A DNA stretch of 64,000 nt from Cryptomeria japonica (lineage: Eukaryota; Streptophyta; Pinopsida; Cupressales; Cupressaceae): contig NC_081410.1 of NCBI RefSeq assembly GCF_030272615.1, forward strand, positions 226,758,915 through 226,822,914, read 5' to 3'. Both the position numbers and the translations under genes were made by a program. Position 1 is the stretch's first letter. Each line of letters begins with the position of its first letter. This document shows positions 45,250-56,591 of the stretch, piece after piece. A model generated the notes under the pieces. The model searched no databases. It was not told the origin of the DNA and was given only the letters and a program-made list of their open reading frames with translations.

Positions 45250-46800
45250 TGTTTTTTATTATGGAAAAATAGGTTTTGAGGGGACCTGAAACCCCTTACA
45301 ATAGGTTTTGGAGGGACCCGAAACCCTCAGATTTTACCAGGATCTGGAACCCAAAGAACAACGCTGCCAAAGAAAATAAACCAAGAAAACCAGCAACCCA
45401 AACAAGGCTGAGCTGGCAAAAGCCAGCAAAAGCTAGCAAGCACCAGCAAACACTAGCAGAAAGAACCAGCCAAACACTTAAGATATAATCAAAATAGATC
45501 AAGTTGGCTACACCAACAAGGCTAAAGATTCAGACTATGATGAGGGCATACACCCTCAGCCAAACAACAAGGATGTTTCTGGCTCCCTTGACTTGAGACA
45601 GAGACTTCAGACAACAAAAATCATGACTAGCCCATAACCAAAAACAACCACAATCTGGACTGGGCCCTTGAAAACTATCACCAACCAGCCAGATAAGAAA
45701 AGACAAGGAAAAGGGATTTTGGAAGGCTTCCCTAACCTTAAAACTACCTTTTGAAATGACTCCCAGAACCATTTCAAAGGGTTTTGCAGTGGTACCCTCA
45801 ACCACCTTGAGCTGAAACAGAGGCCCTATCAAGAAAGCATCCATCCAACCAAGCTCCACTGCATTCTTCACCTCAATAGGAGAATACAGAAAATAGCTTG
45901 AGATAAAAGATCTAGCAACCAAAAAATCACCAGCCTCAAGAGAAAGGTCCTCCAAACCATGAGAGGAAGCACCAAAAAACTCCTTAACCACCCAAACACC
46001 AAGCAGTCACTCCACCTCCATAGGAAGGCACAACGCCTCAAGAAGAGATCCATGGGACTGAGTAGTAAGAGAAAAAGCCCTCAAAAGGAAACCATTCATG
46101 GAAGCACTGAGGGCCCACATAGAAGAAACGAGAGCACCAAAAGTGTTACCAAACTCCAACAACACATAAACAACCCCCACCTCAATAGGGAGCTAACAAA
46201 GTTTCTTTAGAAGGAGAGACCACACCAACTACAACACAATACTAGAACAACCTCTGCCCAACATAGCCACCTCAGAACAGTAGCACCCAACTCCATCCCC
46301 GAAAGATATCTCCATCTCAATAGGAGATAAACCCTTCTTAACATGCCCATAGAGAGAAGAAGGGTGCCAAGAAACGGCCCAAAACTAGGGCATATCCACC
46401 CAAAGGGCATCAGAAGAGCTCCACAAATCCCAACCCGAGATGAGGAAAATGAAAGAAGAAGCACTGCAAGAAAATCCTCTGACCCAATAGGGGAAAGGGC
46501 GCAAAGAAGGGACACAAGCCAAAGCAAAGCAAAAAGGCCTTACAAGACCAACCCAGCAGACAGGAGAGGAGGAGAGAGCCGCCAGAAATCCCCACTGGCT
46601 CCGATCCACTAAGCCCGTAGCTGCAGCAGCCCAAAGAACCGCCTTAGTGAGAGACCCCAGAATCCAATGCACCAGAAAGAGGGAACGAAGGGGGCATCAC
46701 GAATCATCTAGGTCAAGCCAGATAGCGATGCCCATAGCCAAGGCTCCCAAGCCATTGTCCTCATCGTCGTCTGAATCCTCCCATTCCTTATGTTGATGAG
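45250..46800 (-). mobile_element. GC-richer, 5'-truncated retroelement 3' end (LINE-like)
   Basis: On the minus strand a short frame end reads KEWEDSDDDEDNGLGALAMG and then IAIWLDLDDS, with a stop at 46697. About 1.4 kb of GC-richer, apparently untranslated sequence follows. It ends in two tandem copies of a block around gggtttcgggtcccctcaaaac (45260-45330). The abrupt base-composition shift, acidic C-terminus, long 3' UTR and repeated tail suggest a truncated non-LTR retroelement. I could not find RT motifs or a target duplication. The overlapping frames on both strands (45530-46672) reflect composition. Confidence 0.4.
45840..46400. repeat. degenerate minisatellite of about 145 bp within the GC-richer block
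   Basis: The word cacctcaataggaga or a close variant recurs at about 45870, 46013, 46176 and 46313 (spacings about 143, 163 and 137). Each copy is preceded by a 'caccaa...aactcc' stretch. The copies are strongly diverged, so the period is approximate. Confidence 0.5.
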
Positions 46801-48574
46801 ATAGGTTGTAGGAATAATGAGAAGTAAAGGAGAGAAAGGTATGTTCTCTAATTGAGCAAAAATAATATTTTTCATTTTGCAATTTGATTGATCCATAGTG
46901 TGGTAACTATTTGAGACGATTCCTCTTTAGGGTAGAGATTGATATATGTTATGGTCCAAGGACTAGTATTGGTAACAAATATATGGTAGGTGGAGGTACA
47001 CACCCTTTGAGTGAAGCTTTTGGTACTCACTTTTACTTCTGCAAATCCCTTGAGCTCCTTAGAAAATTGACATAAACAAAAACCCTATTTTGAGGGTAAG
47101 TGGAAGAAACCACTCTTGCTTAATATGGACCATCTTTCCTAAAAATATAACAATATAGTCAAGAAAAGGCTATAAGGGAAAGATCATGTCAAGTAATTCA
47201 ATTCACATGGGCACACAAGAGACCATTACTTAAATACTACAAAATCTTGAGTCCAAGGAATGAAAATGAGAGAATGTGATTAAACATACCAAAGGCCATG
47301 TTTAAACATAGCCTTGGAAAAATTGACATCAATAGAATAGGAAAGGAAGAAAAACTTTGTAAGGTTTTGGAAATATCTATATGGACCCCATAGAAGACCT
47401 AAGTAAAATTCATCTAGTTACATAGCATGTTTTTAGAGGGCATACAATCCATGACATAGACAAGAAGTCTATAGTTTTTGAGCCACAAACATGAATTTTC
47501 AAAATTGTGAGTTAGTAAATAACATAGGAATAGTAGCATTACCTCATACAGTACTTTTGGAATGAACTCTCAAAGCCATTTGGAAACCATTTTCTTGTGC
47601 GTGTAGGCTTGAATCTTAGCATCAAATATGAGGTTGTTTGAGTTGCTTGGCATACAAAAGTGAAAGATCATTCAAAGATGAGAGAATAAAGAAAGCCACA
47701 ATAAATGTGGAGATCTCCTACTCCAAATAGCGTTATGACACAATAGTGATGAGGATAATGAAGTGACATTAGCAAGAATATGTAGACCAAGCCAAATCAA
47801 AACTCTAGCAAATTTAAATAATGAATTAGTAAATAGCATGAGGAATAGTAGCATTACCTCATGCACTAATTTTGGAATGAACTCTCATGGCCATTTGAAA
47901 GCCATTTTCTTATGCATCTAAACTTGAAGTTATAAGTTAACATTTTTGTTACTGTGAAGATTATGAGACAAGCCCTATAAGTAGTAATAAAATACACCAA
48001 CAATTGAAGAAATTGTTATGAAATTTACAATTCTCCTTTATGTTTGAGAGGGGCATCTCCCTCATATGATGAGATTTTGGATTTTTGAATATTTTTAATT
48101 GAAAAGTACGAAAGACAAACATGGAGAAACAAAAAAGAAAAGAGAAAATTCAACTACAAACATAAAAACACCATATAGATTCCTGAAACAAAATGAAAAG
48201 ATGACAGTTTACATCAACTATGAAAGCGCAAAGACTTCCAAATCATCTGCAAACGAAGAGTGAAAAGTTTGGACTTAACACTAAATAGAACAAATAAAAC
48301 ATAAAATAATCACCTTTTAAATATATGTTTACAATAGAACAACAAATTTTGAATTAAAATAACTCCAATTTTCTTGTCCACCACTCTTTCATCAAAATAT
48401 AAAAGATTCTCTTTTACAAATAAAACTCCTTTTTTAACTTCCTTCCCCTCTCATAATTGCTTGTTGAAATTTAAATTCCCTTTGTATTTAAAAAACCTTT
48501 CGAATTTCCATCCTCTGCTACATCTTCAAGGCATGACTCAAACTCAACCTCCATTTTGAGGAGCACGTAGAAAC
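46801..48574. other. decayed repetitive stretch left of the LARD element
   Basis: An 85-bp piece (aatagtagcattacctcat... to 'gccattttctt.tgc') is repeated at about 47528 and 47838. The segment 47614-47780 also reappears at about 60985-61160, beyond the large element (shared 'gcatcaaatatgaggttgtttg' and 'atcattcaaagatgaga'). No coding region is convincing. Confidence 0.55.
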
Positions 48575-51500
48575 TGTAATGCCCCGCCAGGAAACCCCGA
48601 AGGGATAAGCCAAAATTACAAGAATAGAGTGCAAATTTTTTTATTTTTTTTTTAAGTTACAACACATAAGATACAACAAGATATCAAAGATTCAGATTAC
48701 ATAGCGGAAGACTTCAACTAACACCTAGAGAGTTTCCCAACGAGATTACTTAAATTTTCACAATACACTTTACTCACACAATTAATCCATTAAGCTGAAT
48801 ATCTTAATAATGAGATAATTCATAATCAGGATAATTTCTTTCAAAGGATGGAAATATAAATCACAACAAAGATTCATCCATTAAGATCCATTCATCAACC
48901 TCATTCAAGCTTTTCAATTTAAAATTACAAACCCTACATCTACATTCTAATACACTAGGATTTCATCATAACATAAGAGATCTTTCCAAGCATATTTAAA
49001 TTCCTTAACAACAACTGAATATCATCTATTACTCTAAGATACATTATTCCATATTCCAACTTATTGCATTAAAAAGGACGATTTCACACATGCATTACGA
49101 TAAATCGCATCTCAACCAATTATGCATTAGATCCACATGGCATTCAAGATAGAACTGAGTATAAGCATTAACAGTTAATTCCATTTATCCACTTAACCAT
49201 TTAACATAAGCTAAACATACATGATAAAGCTGAGTAAAGGGAACATAAGAGAATACGTCACATAACACCAAAATGATCTCGAAGTTCACCCCTAAAGGGC
49301 TACATCTCCGGGTCTGCGCAACTGCAAGACCCCTCTGATAATTAATAAAGTTAAGAGTACAAGAGGTTACACTATACAATCCAGCCATCAAGGCGATACA
49401 TAAATGATATACAGATGACCACATCGGTCCATAATACATAAACGATCCTTACAAAGAACAGGATCCAGCTGAACATAATCAAAGCTAAAACAAGAGGTCC
49501 AGATGAGCATCCATAAACTGAGCCATCACCACCCAAGGTCTAACATGGAACCGACTCTCACAAGGGCAGAGACAAAGGACGACTCACAAGGGTACTCAAA
49601 ACAGGACAAAACGACCACACACTAGCGAACGTAGGGACAAGTGTCATCACACAACCTGGTATGGATACCATGGCAAGTCTTCATAGGTCCCGGCCCATAC
49701 ACTGGTAACCCTGGCAACCTAATCCGAACTTCCGGCCCATCCAAGCCTCATGTGGACCCACATATCCTCTCGTGATGACAAGGAAGGTAGTTTGCCATTT
49801 CAGGCCTTCTCACAGCATGTCGAATCTATGATAGCACTCGTCTCATGTGTGAGGCACAATTATCTTAATTATAAATTACATTCTAATCTACTTAGGTTAT
49901 CACTTAATAGACTCACTTTCGACGGGTTACCCAGCAGCCACTTTGGGCGCGGCCCCCAATCGAAAGCCACTTTCCCATACGACACTAGACTAAACTCAGA
50001 CGAACTCAAAACCAAGGAATAGATATGGTCAGACGAACGGAGTTCAAGAAGGAGAACAATCGTCTGGTCAAACACGACTCAAGGGTAATCACTTACGGAC
50101 GGTACTCTAACTAGAGACCTGACAACTAAGGTTAACCACGAATCATCATTCGACTCACTCAAGAGGATATGACCAATTATGACAACATCACAATACAACA
50201 GTCAACTCAGAAATCGAGGACTAAAACAGGAACACCAAATCATCCTTACGACAGGGTCCTTTAAACAAGCAAAACATGCCATTTCATAATTAAAGGCGAA
50301 TACAGTAATTAAACTCGCAATGTAATAATCAGAAAGGACAATGATTTCTCAAATTGATTTAAACATTAAAATCGATCAAGTTTTTCTACAAGATCTAAAT
50401 CAAATTACAGTTATCTACCTCAACAAGGGATAATTTGTTCTTGGTTTTCTAACTCCTAAGGTTCAAGCATCGAACAGGCAAATTAAGCCATGGAGAGTTT
50501 TAACCCATTCATATTAATCAAATTCAGACAACCATTAAGCGATTTAAACAAGGATACATTTAATCTCCAACAAACGTCATTAACATACCGGTCTAAAACC
50601 GACCTCTACAGTTTCGTATTTCAGCGATCTTCCAATAACATATTATTCTCTATTATTTTTAAACAATACTACCTCAATTAGCCAAGTGCTCTAATTAGCT
50701 AGAAGGTAAGATCTAGGTTTAATAATCCAAGATCAGACAAATATAATCATCAATATTCAATTGCGAAAATCAATAGTTTTTAAAACTTAATCAGAAAAGA
50801 GCATAAGTCATGTAATGAGATCGAATGATGACTAACTTACAAACTCCATTATAGAATTAATCAACACCAATTATCGTTTATTATTCTTTTGCTACCCTAA
50901 TCAAGATTAAGCACTAATTGATACTCATCATTTAAAAAAAAAACATACATTAACAACATGTCGTTTGCATTCTTTTTTTTTTTGAATGATAAGAAAAAAC
51001 ACATTAAAAAAAAACATTTAATAAACCCCTTTCTTTTTTTTAAGTCCAAAGAAAAACGCATTTTAAAGAAAACTAATTAAAAAAAGCATTAGGCGAAGGG
51101 GGAGGGCGGGCCGTGCCCTAACCCTACCCCAGCCGCAAGCAATGAGGGTCCCCGTGGGCGGCGCTCACGATGGTGCCCGCAGGGTGCCGCGGCGCCCTGC
51201 GGCCACCGCCGTGAGCCGCAGGCACCACGGACTACAGCAGTCTGCAAGCACGCGAAAGGCGCGGGGGAGGAGAACCAGCGGGGGAGAGGGGAGAGGGAGC
51301 GGTGGAGCTCCGCTCCCCGCCTCCAAACCCCAAACCCACGGGTTAAACAACAAAAAAAAAATAAACACGCGCCCAGTTCGGTGAACCATGCAACGCGCGG
51401 GCTCGCTAAAAAGGTAGAATATATATTTTTTTTTTAAAAATGAAACACCCAGTTCGGAACCAATTAAAAACCCAAACGCCCACAGCAACTCTGATAATAA

Positions 51501-52774
51501 ATATATACATTTGCTAATAAAAAAAAAACACACAGTCCGAACTTCATCAAACGTCCATCATAAAATCGGTAAAGACTATAAATTTCGATTTGCTGTGAGT
51601 TCAGTTTAAACGAACAAGGTTTGATGTCAAATTTTCTTGGTGGTTTTCTCAGCCATAACAACACCCAAGGGTTTCAAACACCCAAAAACAAAGAGCATTT
51701 AACCAACATCTCAAAACCAAAATTCCCAGCCAATTCAAAATGGACCATCACATTGATTTTCAATAACAAGTTCAGATTCCTACCTTAAAACGCAATCCTG
51801 GAATGGCTGAAGGAGAGCCCCAATCTTCAGCTCCCAAATTCTCCAATTTCCATTCCCAACCAAAAATCTTCTCCAAATTTGTCCATCTTCCCCAATTTTC
51901 CCCAATTTTGGGTTATATGGAAGAGTTGACCCAAAAATTCCATTTTTGGAATAAAAACTTTTATTTAAAAATAATACTCAAAAATTAATTCTTTTCAACA
52001 ATATCAACAATATAACTTGCTTTTCAAATCAAGAACGATTTCTCATTTTATTGAAATTTAATCTTTCTAATTTAATAATCCAATAGAATACAATTAATCT
52101 ATTGCGATAAAATACAAGACTTTTCTTTTTTCAACAACATAATTATAATGCATTAAATATTCCAATTCAATCATTAAATCAAATTTGCTTCCAATTTAAA
52201 ACAGGCAATTCATTAACAAGAAAAATCGCATAACGAAAACCCGTTTACTTTAGCCCATTAATCTTCATTGCACAAACGCATATTAATCAAGATAATTACT
52301 AAAGACTAATTAACCAATTTAACCATGCACATCAAGCACGCAAACCGAGAAGGTCAACCAAACAGACGACTCGCAAACCCAAACAAAAAGGGATTACTGA
52401 CGACGACTGGCGATGCTCACTAGAGCACGACTAAGGTCAACCAGGGTCTTACGACCATCCAATCCGACTCTAAGGATTAAAAAGGTATGCTCAAACCTGT
52501 AAAACCAGGTGACGACGAACTTCGCACTCATGCGACTTCGTACCTGAAATCTCCTGCAACCAACGATCATACATGCATACATATATAATAACCTAATGAA
52601 TGCGTTAGCTCGATGAATACCACGAAATAAGAACACTAACAACTAGCATACAACTAGTGAGAAACCACATCAATAGCTATGCGTTAATTCAAACATCTGA
52701 CTATAACATAATATTACGATAAACTAATCAAGATTAAACCAGGGTTAGAAGTAGACTAGGGTAGGGGTACTACA
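48575..52774 (-). repeat. 3' LTR of the LARD element (4,200 bp)
   Basis: On the plus strand it runs TGTAATGCCCCGCCAGG ... ggtaggggtactaca. It includes a GC island at about 51090-51390. It shares LTR blocks with 24675-28332, such as the minus-strand equivalents of 'gtaacccgtcgaaag' (49915), 'taccatggcaagtcttc' (49667) and 'ggcctgaaatggcaaac' (49795). Short frames inside it occur identically in the other LTR because the LTRs are copies, not because they are genes. Confidence 0.93.
51090..51390 (-). promoter_or_regulatory. GC island inside the LARD LTR
   Basis: About 300 bp of strongly G+C-rich, CpG-dense sequence (gggcggcgctcacg, gccgcggcgccctgcggcc) sits in LTR DNA that is otherwise about 35% G+C. 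The equivalent copy is 59107-59400. It lies roughly 1.4 kb from the LTR start in element orientation. A promoter or transcript-leader role is a guess from position and composition. Confidence 0.35.
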
Positions 52775-52786
52775 TTCTCCCCCCCT
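52775..52786 (-). promoter_or_regulatory. polypurine tract of the LARD element
   Basis: On the minus strand AGGGGGGGAGAA directly abuts the 3' LTR start TGTAGTACCCC. It equals the tract at 29955-29965 in the gag-bearing element. Confidence 0.9.
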
Positions 52787-55700
52787 AGGTTCCGACTTAC
52801 TCCTGGAAGTCGTAAGGCTAGATGAAGAATATGTCGTACGCATCAGCCCTGAAACTCATTCAACAACGATCAAATTGCACATAGAAAACTTTCCATAATA
52901 AATGAAATATAAGTTGCAAAATCCTTTACAAACGCCATTATCCATTGGCAAGATACATCTAAAACCATACATTCCTTACAATATTCTAGGAATTATCCAC
53001 AATCATAACAGAGAAACAAGTATTTTCTTCCTTTCATTGTACCAAATTAAAACATTACAAAGAGGTAAATAGCAATTACCATGATCATCGATCAAAAATG
53101 ACAGAAAAACATGCCATAAGATCAATTTTCCTTTACCAATCCATCTTTATCATAAGATTTTATCAAATAGAACTAACTCAAAACATCGATTACTACAACC
53201 AAATTATCTTCCATAATAAAAGAGCAACATAAATAACTCAATGGTTACACTTGCCAGGCATAAGAAAACCTTTCCAAAGACTATGTCCCATAACATAGCG
53301 ACAAGCTAACACAATCTACTCCATGATACAAATAATAACCATCCACATACTGGAATGCATAACAGAAAAGGCCACATGCGAGCATGTTTAATGCTCGGTC
53401 AATGATAACATGCACGATCAGCATCTCTATGCCTGATCTCAGAACAACAATATGATCATAAAAATCCAATATCTCACTCAAAGGCTTGATGGTGCTAGGC
53501 ACACCATAGCGGTGCTACCTTCCATTCAAGGCCTTTGTGAATATCCCTTGTTGTGTAAGGTGGTTAGCCTCCAAGAGATAGTCACCACACATAGGTAGGT
53601 AGTGGATACTAGCTGCATTACAGCCTCACACACCTCCATCCTCAAGGTTCCTTGCGTCTACTTCCTCGTATACACTCATCCAAGCCCGTCTCCTACGTTC
53701 TTGGAGAGGAATTTACATTGCAACACAAGACCAGCATCCGAAAACAATAAGGATAAACCAGTTTAGCCACCAAAGTATAGAAGAATAAAGATAATAAATC
53801 CTCAATTCCAACAGTAAGGCAAGAAAATAATCCGGAATCTCAACACCAAATCAAAAGTGCAAAAGATCACAAGATCGTGGCTAAACCTTCACAGTCAAAG
53901 TAGAATAAATTGCTGGCCCACAAAGAAATAAATAACTAAATAAACGAAATTCATAAGTGCACATTACACCACTACGTGACTAATAACTAGCCACCAATGA
54001 GGAAGGAAGGAACAATCGTCAAGCTATCCTAGTAGCTCATCATATGGTGTGGCCAAGTCACACATCCACATGGCATGGCAGTGTGCACCTCGACATCACC
54101 CCGCATCACGTCGTCACGTGGCATGGCTCTACCCAATACCTAGCGGTAGGCCGCATGGAAATGTCTACTACATCCCGCATCGTGTCTCAGCACGGCATGG
54201 CAATACTCCAAGCGGACAAGGCACGCAATGGACGTATCCCGCATGGTAGTGTACCCCGCGGATAAGGCACGCGCTGGTCACACTCCGCATAGCGATGTTC
54301 CTAGAAGGATACTCGCCGTAAGCCAGAGGTATACATGACTATGGTCCATCCACATGCCTACCGACACATACTAACTGGCAGCACATGCGAATAAACCTAC
54401 CTTTCATGAAGACAAGGCAAAGGATCCTCCAATAGAATCCAACAATATGCTCAAAAACTGCCATCTATATGCTCAAAATGAAGGATAGGAATAAGCTGGC
54501 ACACATAAACCTATAAATAGATTCATCAAAGGGAAAGTATTGAGTACACCTTGATACAGTTTAGTAGTACAACTATATCATTCCTCGAAGTAGAGAAGCT
54601 AAAGTCGCTTCGCGCCGACATTACTCGTACGCCAATCCATACTATTCAAGGAACGGTCACTACGAATACTACCCCTTAACATACCGAGTTATCCACAACC
54701 CGAGGTTTGGTACTCAGTAGGGAAACAATAAGCAACATCACATAGACAGTATGGTCTCCCATACTCATAAGCAACATATCCTCCATGGTTGATTACTTCA
54801 CCAAACCATGGGCACATAAGATAAGCACTGGTTTCTTACAATACACATAATTACACCAATACTGGTTTAGTCACATTTACGGGGAATACTTTTCAGTACG
54901 CTAACATCTATACAAGGAAGGTTTCAATTATGCTTTCTATATAAGTAACTGAATCAAGTTTACTCTGGATACAAGTACTGAAATTATTAACAATTCACAT
55001 TTATATAAGGAATTAACATCATTCCTATAGCTTTCTCGAATCTCACTAAGCATTCATAATTAAATTACTAGCTAAGCAGATTCATTTCTAAAGCTTAAGA
55101 CTTTCATCTATCACTATGAAGCCAAAAAAACATACATACAATTTCACATGTTTTATAAGCATTCTATTTAACTCAATGCATTCCTTAATACCATTTCTTA
55201 AAAAAAAATTTCTTATGATTAGGCAAAGAGAGGGGAAAAAGAGTTTGATAATCAAACTGTTTCCTACAGAAACACAAGATCAATCAAGATCACGCTATAA
55301 TATTAAATTTCTCACTTAAGTCTATCATTTCAATTACACAGTTTTCATTTCGCTACCGTTAAAAGAATGGCGATCCGCCTAGCAAAACATTTCCAATAAT
55401 TATGGTTGCCACAGGAGGTTCTAGTTTTCCAAACAAAGCAGAGATCAATAGAGGCAATCTTTTCGAGAATGCAAGACCTCTTAAGAACACACATTTATAA
55501 TAGTACAATATAGACACATGTCATAATTTGCAACCTATTAGAAATCATATTACGATCAAAGATAAGCAAAGAGCTATTACCCCAAATAAAACATATTAAT
55601 GCATGCACATCAAACAAGCTTTCCATTCGCACTTTCTAAACACATTAAGGTAATTCCACATACCCAAAAGCGAGTTCAATGGAGCATTTGCTAAAATAAT

Positions 55701-56576
55701 CTTCAATCAATCTGGTTTAATAAAACACATAAGACAATCTTTCGAAAAACACATAAAACAATCTTTCAGGGAACACATTAATACTTTCTCGAAGCTACAA
55801 TAACATGCTCCTTTAATACTTCTTCTACCAACCAAGCAGTTTCACATAATTCATCTATTCGCATAGCAATGCACCTTACTAAGGTAGAATTTAATCATGC
55901 TACTCCTACAACATACATATGGAGAATTCTTTAACCAAACACATACAGTTTTCTCCCATCACCCAATATAAATTTTTAAACCCATAGCCCTCCTTTATAA
56001 TCTAAAAACATAAGCGACATAAGGCTCATACACAAGGGTTCAAGAAGTCACACCCTTTTCTCTCTTGCAAACAAGAAACTCAAATCAAAGATAATTACAC
56101 ATATCATAATCCTTTTAATTTCCAGAAGAAAGAGAGAGGAATGGTGATGATCATTTAATTTTCCACAAAATAAGCATTCAATAATTGCCATACTAGTCCT
56201 TCAAGTGGACAACATTAAACTAAATCATAATTTTTAAACAGATATAATTCGCACTTTCAGATTCAAGACAAGCACGGACCAATCCAAATGGATCAGTCTA
56301 AAGAGTACAACACTCAAAGGGGAAGGTACATACGACTCTCTTTCAGAATAAGAGTAATCGTAGACCAAGACATCAATAGGCAAACAATGCACATACTAGC
56401 ACTCAAATGCCAACATCGAGAAGGCGAAAACAAGGTGTGAACATACATGTTACACACTAGCTAAGGTCTGCTCAATCACTCACATGCAAAAGGAGGACAA
56501 GCATACACATAAGGTCGATACACCTCACACAAATAGAGGGCACACGCGACACCAGAGATCCCAATGTTTGCAACTT
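52787..56576 (-). other. non-coding interior of the LARD element
   Basis: There is no open frame with retrotransposon motifs on either strand; the longest are composition-driven. In the 60-70 bp next to the polypurine tract, the minus strand (LMRTTYSSSSLTTSRSKSEP) aligns with the pol tail of the gag-bearing element (KMRELYSYLFLASKSKPSF), a trace of coding ancestry. A GC-richer block at 54040-54330 holds imperfect repeats of ccgcatggnaatgt and 'ggacaaggcacgc'. The PBS-proximal 30 bp also match the sister element (aagttgcaaacattggga). The rest is unique AT-rich sequence that could carry packaging signals. Confidence 0.8.
54040..54330. repeat. GC-richer block of imperfect short repeats in the LARD interior
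   Basis: The words 'ggcatggcagtgtg', 'ggcatggctctac', 'cgcatggaaatgtc', 'ggcatggcaatactcc' and 'cgcatggtagtgtacc' follow one another every 30-50 bp. Two copies of 'aaggcacgc' (54209 and 54266) lie among them. The plus-strand frame 54044-54265 over this block is not protein-like. Confidence 0.6.
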
Positions 56577-56589
56577 GGCTCTGATACCA
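56577..56589 (-). promoter_or_regulatory. primer-binding site of the LARD element (initiator-Met tRNA)
   Basis: The minus strand reads TGGTATCAGAGCC two bases inside the 5' LTR end. This is the canonical plant iMet primer site and fixes the element's orientation. Confidence 0.93.
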
Positions 56590-56591
56590 AA

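Noticed and set aside
49185-52642. Several 60-120 codon frames repeated identically near 57202-60659
   Set aside because: They are duplicated only because they lie in the two LTRs of one young element. None has retrotransposon or cellular motifs, and those over the GC island are compositional.
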